Shown here: positions 58,761 to 64,000 of the stretch, piece after piece
Numbering within the stretch: position 1 is the first letter of the stretch
Layout of the letters: every line of letters starts with the position of its first letter
NCBI RefSeq assembly: GCF_040436345.1
Contig: NC_133221.1
Coordinates: 20,891,165 to 20,955,164 of the forward strand
Direction: 5' to 3'
Source of the DNA: Pagrus major
Lineage: Eukaryota > Chordata > Actinopteri > Spariformes > Sparidae
DNA length: 64,000 nt
Position numbers and translations under genes: made by a program
Notes under the pieces: model-generated
Databases searched by the model: none
Told to the model about the DNA's origin: nothing
The model's input: only the letters and a program-made list of their open reading frames with translations

Positions 58761-61700
58761 GGACTAAAACTTAAGACCTTTTCTGGCAGTTCCTTTTTTA
58801 TAGTGTACCCATAGATACAGCCACCTATTACAGAATTACTTTTATTCTGAATGATTATTAAGTGTCTATTTATACGATTTTACTTCTATCAGTGGATTTA
58901 TGGACATTTTTTTGTGATGGACCTCAGAGATAATGATATCCTCAGAAAGTTTAAGGTAAATACACTCACCTTACATCTGAAATCATGTGTATCATGTCTG
59001 TGTGTTCAGATTTGACTGAGCTATGACTCGGAGGAGAACAAATTTTGCCTCAGCCTTCAGCAATCAGATAAGGTTTTTAAAGTACTCTGACTCCATGAGC
59101 TTTGTGTCACAGCCTGTGCTGCTGCTGCTTCAGCTGCTGACTGTGTTGCTAAGCTGGCAAAATGTGGGCCACAACACAATAATTAACTTCTAGTTGTTTT
59201 TAAAGCACCGCCATGCACCTTTCCCTTTCATCTCATGCAGTATCTTTGCCTCATGTCTCTCACTGCTGAGGCTTATAGTTTGAAAACCTCTGTTGTAATG
59301 ATAGAACAGAAATCAATAAAAATTCTTATCTTAAAACTGTATTCATCAATCACTCCTTGTTCAGGGTCACCGGGGGCCAGTGTTGCCAACTTGGTGACTC
59401 TCTAGCTAAATTTTATGAAATTTAAGACCTCTTTTCTCATATTTTTTTGCCTTAAGTGACAAATGTAGAAACTTTTTGATTTTGAAGACACTTTACCAAT
59501 TTGTTTGTTGTCTTTACGCCAACGTGTCCACACTGTGCATCAATACAGTATGTACCGATGTAGTGACTAACATATCATTTTGAGCAAGCTTAAGGTATTT
59601 TCCATTAGAAGGAGGTTTGTATCACTGCAGTGTGGCTAAAAACCCTCCCCAACATGCATTGGACAAGAGGCAAGATACATCCTGGACAGGTCACCAGTCT
59701 GTCAGGCTAACAAACACAGGCAGACACAACATTCATACTCCCATTCACAGCCAGTGTGCGATCACATTTCAGGTTGGACAGTGAAGAATCAATATGTTCA
59801 TGATGAACTGTACTTTCCTTCCATCTGCCAAACCGACTCCTGTGGTTGGCCTTTCATGGACAAATAGATTACCCCTCATATCAGATGTTTCTGCACTTTC
59901 TTGAAACCGCAATAGAAATTGTTAAGCCCAAAGCTGCCCATTTAATGTGAATGGGAGCTCCGCTTTGGACTGTGCTGATTGAAAGATGATAAAATGTTTT
60001 TTGAAATATGTGGTGAAGGTGAGGAGGAGGATGTCATTGTGCCAACACATATCACTTTAGTAAACACAGCTAGGCGAGTCAGCAGGAGATGACAAATAGA
60101 ACAATTCATACTAGCCTAATCCATGATTTGAAAAGCACGGGTGCTGTCATCAAAGCCCTCTCGTCACTTCGGATTATTCTCTCTTGAATGAGGTTTAAAG
60201 AAATCAATAAATAGAGAGTGAACTTCCCAATACTCGGCTCAGCAGTGTTTGGCTTAAGAAGAATCACTTTTCCAGTGGCTCATCGTGAAAAAATAATTAA
60301 GGGTTGTATTATCTTTGGAATCATTAACACGTTGTGCTCGAGCATGAATTGAGGGCAGCCCTCTTCATTTCACCAGTTTTGAAGAATTTATCTGTGTAAT
60401 GCAGCTGTGGGAAAAGCTTATTGGATCTCGTGGAAGCCTTGAGATAAGAATACCCAGTGCAACACTTGGACTTTGGGTTATAATTGTCCTAAATTGATTT
60501 AGATTCTTTTTTTGGGGGTATTGAGTTTTTCTCCAATACAACCTGTCTTTTAAAACACCAAATGAGCCTGTGTTGAAGGCAGTCTGGACATCATAGAAAA
60601 TAAGTCTTTTATCTTCAGTGGCTGAGCTCATGATGACAAAAAATAATCTCATTGGTAATGTTGGTAGGTTTTATGGTCTTCAATCATAAACATATTAAAA
60701 TAATCTTTCCATTGTGACAACTTAATTAGAATTCCATTCCTTGCTATACATCTATCCACACATAAACATAGGGTACATCTTTAGAGAAGATGGAGAAATC
60801 TAATTGAATTACCCCTTGTGAGACTTGAATGTTCATCCAATCATACACAGATCTAAGACATTGTACGGCTTATGTCTCCAATGCAGATTCCTCTCAGTTT
60901 TGAGGGTCCAAGGTCAAGGGCGGTACACTGAATGGTGATAATCCTCGTGGCGAATCAGCCATCCATCTGAAAAAGAAAATGAAATGAGCAGCTATAGCTA
61001 TTAGAATGCGCTCTAGTATAGTCTTAGTGCAATAACAGATGCTTCTAATATTTCATTTCAACAATTCAATTGCACATTAATGTTGCATTGTTATGATCAT
61101 TCTCTCAGAAACATTTAAGAGTGCCTGCTCCCTTGGGAATATTTGTTTGTCAATCGTCTCCCTCCGAAAAGCTGAGGACCAAAAATTGTGTACTTCAAAT
61201 AGGTAAATGGTGTCTTTAAAAACAAGAAGTCCAAACTTTTCTCTGCACTTTCTGCCATCTAACAATTCTGTTAGTATTATGCCTAACGTGGAGTGATATC
61301 AGTCTTGTCTTTGATCTTGGGCAGCGATTACAGGCTGTAAAAGTAGACAGGATAGATCTCCTCGTGGTTAAATACCAGAGTAAATGGGATTAGGTTTCCG
61401 TTTCCCATGAGGTCTGCTGAGCCGTCCTACAAAGCTGACGTACTCGGGATGAACACAGCACTTTTCCCTCGCTCATGGTGCGACTGTGTGTGCATGTCTA
61501 AATCTTTTTAATTTCACTGAGGCATTTTCAAAGGACTTACCTGGACTGTAGACTGGGTTTGCATTACAGTGAGCTTGCCATGGCTTTAATTGATTTCTGA
61601 AACCCTGGGCAGAACAATGATTTCACACATTTTATTGAGGGGGTTTAGTAAGGGCTGCTGCTCTGAGCTTCTAATGTTACTACAGGCAAATCGGACACAG

Positions 61701-62063
61701 CTTGTCCGACCATACTTAGCATTTCAGTTCAGTGAGCTTCGTGAATGACCTAAGAGCAAGTTTCATGCCAGAATGGGATATCCAGTGTTTGATAAATTGG
61801 GCACATGGAGGGCAAGAAAATACAATGGACTATGCAAAATTGGGACTCAGGAGTATCAAATAAGGATCATAGCAATGATTTAGAATTCCCAAAGGTTATT
61901 CGATGACCAAGACATAAAGTGAAAGTAAGGCTGTTATAGCAAGTCCTTGGTTCCTCATAAGTGTGTAAATAATTGGTACATGATTTCATCATGAACTGGC
62001 TAATACAGGAAGTTCAGTTAAGCACGTGACTCGTTTCAGCTTGTTCCACCCAATGAACTGTGG

Positions 62064-62292
62064 GCAGTGGTGGCCTAAAGGTGACCTTAAGGTAAGAGAA
62101 GCAAGCTTGTGACCGGAGGGTTGCCAGTTTAAACCCCCGGGACGGGCAGGATAAATCTGGGTGGGGAAAATGAATCTTTACCACGACTGAGGTGCCCTTG
62201 AGCAAAGCCCTTAACCCCGACTGCTCAAGTGGAGCTGCTCGGTGGCTGACTGATCAGACTGTGGTTGTACTGGGCAGCTTCCAGGTGTGTAT
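62064..62292 (+). mobile_element. tRNA-derived SINE, diverged
   Basis: 'gcagtggtggcctaaagg', 'agaagcaagcttgtgaccgg', 'agggttgccagtttaaaccc' (B-box-like), 'gaggtgcccttgagcaaagc' and 'ccttaaccccgactgctcaa' follow the order of a widespread teleost SINE. An 'aaggtgaccttaaggt' step near 62,077 looks like a small duplication. The open frame at 62,192-62,404 is not a gene. Confidence 0.7.
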
Positions 62293-64000
62293 TTGTAAAT
62301 GTGAGATTGTGATCAGATCACATGATTTCAAAGATCCTTCAGTCATACTGTCTAAAAATTCTACAAAAACTAACTTTGAGATTCTTTGGAGAGTAAAAGG
62401 CTGATTTCCAGACCTTGGATTTGCTCTCCAATTAAATTTGTTTAGCTATTTAAATACAGAGTATTGCTTATTGACAGTTGTTTTCCTGGTTGGGAGAACA
62501 ACCAAGTCAATTATAGCTTTGTAGGAGAGATTAAGAAGGGGGACGTCATCTTCCCTGCCACAGCAAGATAATTCTGTCATGTCAGAACAGCTTGTGCAAT
62601 GTTTTTTCTTTGGGATTTTCTTGTGAAGGGAGTTGTTGAGTTTTTTTAACCAACAATAATATTTGCAATCAATCAACATATGAAGAGTTAATTTGCAAAA
62701 AAAGATGAGAGCCATTCTTAAAATGAATAAACCAACACCAGTTTGATTGATATTCCCTTGAGTGCACAAGAAAAATCTGATATTGGGAATATAAATCAAA
62801 ATGGAGATGGTTGTTTTTGCAAATGAACACTTAATTTGACCTTGACTGACATGACATGACACTAAACAGAGTTCAAGCAAGTTCTGGCTGTACATTCAGA
62901 TGGGCCAAATCAGCATCTAACACCATAGCAGTGTTTATTGCTGTGGATATGTGACTGTATATTGTGGAGAGAACAAAATGCTTAATCCCTAATGTAATGT
63001 TTATATATGCAAAGTCTGCAGTCTCTCCCATACACACACATAGTGTGTCCCTGTCTTCCACTCATACTACTTCTCCAGTTTCTGCATAAGGGTCATCAGA
63101 GCTTGCTGTTTTTCAGTATTTTTTCGCTGACTCTGTCTGGGCACGCTTGGGCGTCTTTCAATTTAGCTCTTTCTGATAACTCAGCCTCCTCCAATAGATA
63201 AATATTAAATTAGAACAAATGACTCTCACTTTCTCAGCAGGCAATTGTGTCTTCTTCCCTTGAGGCTTTTAGCATCAGCTAAACAAGCACTGCTGCTATC
63301 TGTAATTAGGAATGGAAAAAACAAAACACACACCAACACAGTCAAACTGCTAAATGAACAACCTTTGCATTATCGATGGTGACCATCCAGCTGCCTCCCC
63401 TGGATAACTGGACATTTTTCACACCAGCTCTGTATATTCACATTGGGGTCATACACTGCTAAATGCACCACCTTTCTTTTTATTGAATCTGTCTGCATTT
63501 GTAATTATTCCTTATTAAAGTGGAGGATAGGATTTCTGATGGGGTTTAAAAAAAATAAAGCTAGATTTGGCTTGCTGGAATGCTTTTACTTTTGCATGAT
63601 AAGTGTCTCATACATACACACTGAAATACTCTTCTTGCAAATCCTTTTCATGTTTGTTTTTAGCACAGATTCTAGGTTCCAGAGAAGGTTGTAATCCTGT
63701 AAGCCTGTTTGAGTGTGTAACATTATTAGTATAACATGATTTGGATGGCAAAAGACAAGTGAGTTTGATTGGGTGTCGCTCCTGGGGGAACACTTTTGGA
63801 TGAAGGTAATATTGTGTCGCATCTGACTATCTGGCACAAGTTAATAGATGGTTTGTGTGATAGGGACGTGCTGCCGTGCTGGAAGCTGCTGCAGATGGCT
63901 CATATCTCTGTGTGTAGCAGCAGCAAGACGACAATGTGGAGCAGTCAGAGCAATATCCTGAAGCAAGTATGCAATTTGCTATACCGCAGTTGTTACAGTA

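Larger units (their letters stand above)
47873..64000 (+). other. kazn: Part of intron 2 of the kazn-like gene
   Basis: Opens with GTACAAG and runs past the right edge of the window. No coding exon continuing kazrin's coiled coil was found. The stretch holds the repeats listed separately at 49,425, 55,596, 58,525 and 62,064, a GC-rich island at about 52,990-53,290, and otherwise AT-rich DNA in which I see nothing specific. Confidence 0.45.

Noticed and set aside
1..64000. CRISPR array, tRNA or rRNA genes, prophage or bacterial defence system
   Set aside because: None seen. The tRNA-like boxes belong to SINEs, and the DNA is clearly vertebrate.

Overview
The window is vertebrate nuclear DNA, almost certainly from a ray-finned (teleost, percomorph-like) fish. 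Coding content is low, splice sites are of vertebrate type, CA/TG microsatellites are long, and the interspersed repeats include tRNA-derived SINEs, hAT-like 'GGGCTGCAAC' elements and an integrase-type transposon with very long inverted repeats. There is no bacterial-style operon, tRNA, rRNA or CRISPR array.

Two genes can be supported, both on the + strand. The first is prdm2 (RIZ): a single 4.2-kb exon at 11,923/11,983-16,182 encodes the zinc-finger part of the protein. A CpG-rich CCAAT-box promoter candidate lies at about 9.18-9.78 kb and a short 5' exon candidate at 11,076-11,144. Downstream there is a short intron just past the stop codon and a roughly 2-kb 3'UTR ending near 18,450. No exon of the catalytic PR (SET-like) domain is visible in the 12 kb upstream, so the window holds either a PR-less (RIZ2-like) transcription unit or only the 3' part of a longer gene. 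The second gene is probably kazn (kazrin). A first coding exon at 26,103-26,178 lies at the end of a GC-rich 5' region and joins in frame to an exon at 47,715-47,872. The remaining exons lie beyond 64,000. PRDM2 and KAZN are neighbours in the same order in human chromosome 1p36, which supports both calls.

Layout: 1-1,100 possible 3' end of another + strand gene; 1,100-9,150 intergenic DNA or 5' intron with repeats and TG arrays; 9,150-18,450 prdm2; 18,450-25,570 intergenic, with a 757-bp long-TIR transposon derivative at 21,561-22,317 and a degenerate CATG-rich tandem repeat at 24,890-25,235; 25,570-26,178 kazn 5' end; 26,179-47,714 kazn intron 1 (SINE, hAT-like elements, CA array); 47,715-47,872 kazn exon 2; 47,873-64,000 part of kazn intron 2 (foldback element with 9-bp flanking repeats, SINE).

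The points most worth checking are: (1) the prdm2 frame continues upstream of the first ATG and keeps a remnant of the Rb-binding IRCDE motif, with two alternative acceptors 9 bases apart deciding whether it is translated; (2) the second zinc finger of this Prdm2 has lost metal ligands; (3) the integrase-derived transposon has about 213-bp inverted repeats built from a 14-bp perfect palindrome; (4) a small foldback element is bounded by a perfect 9-bp direct repeat.
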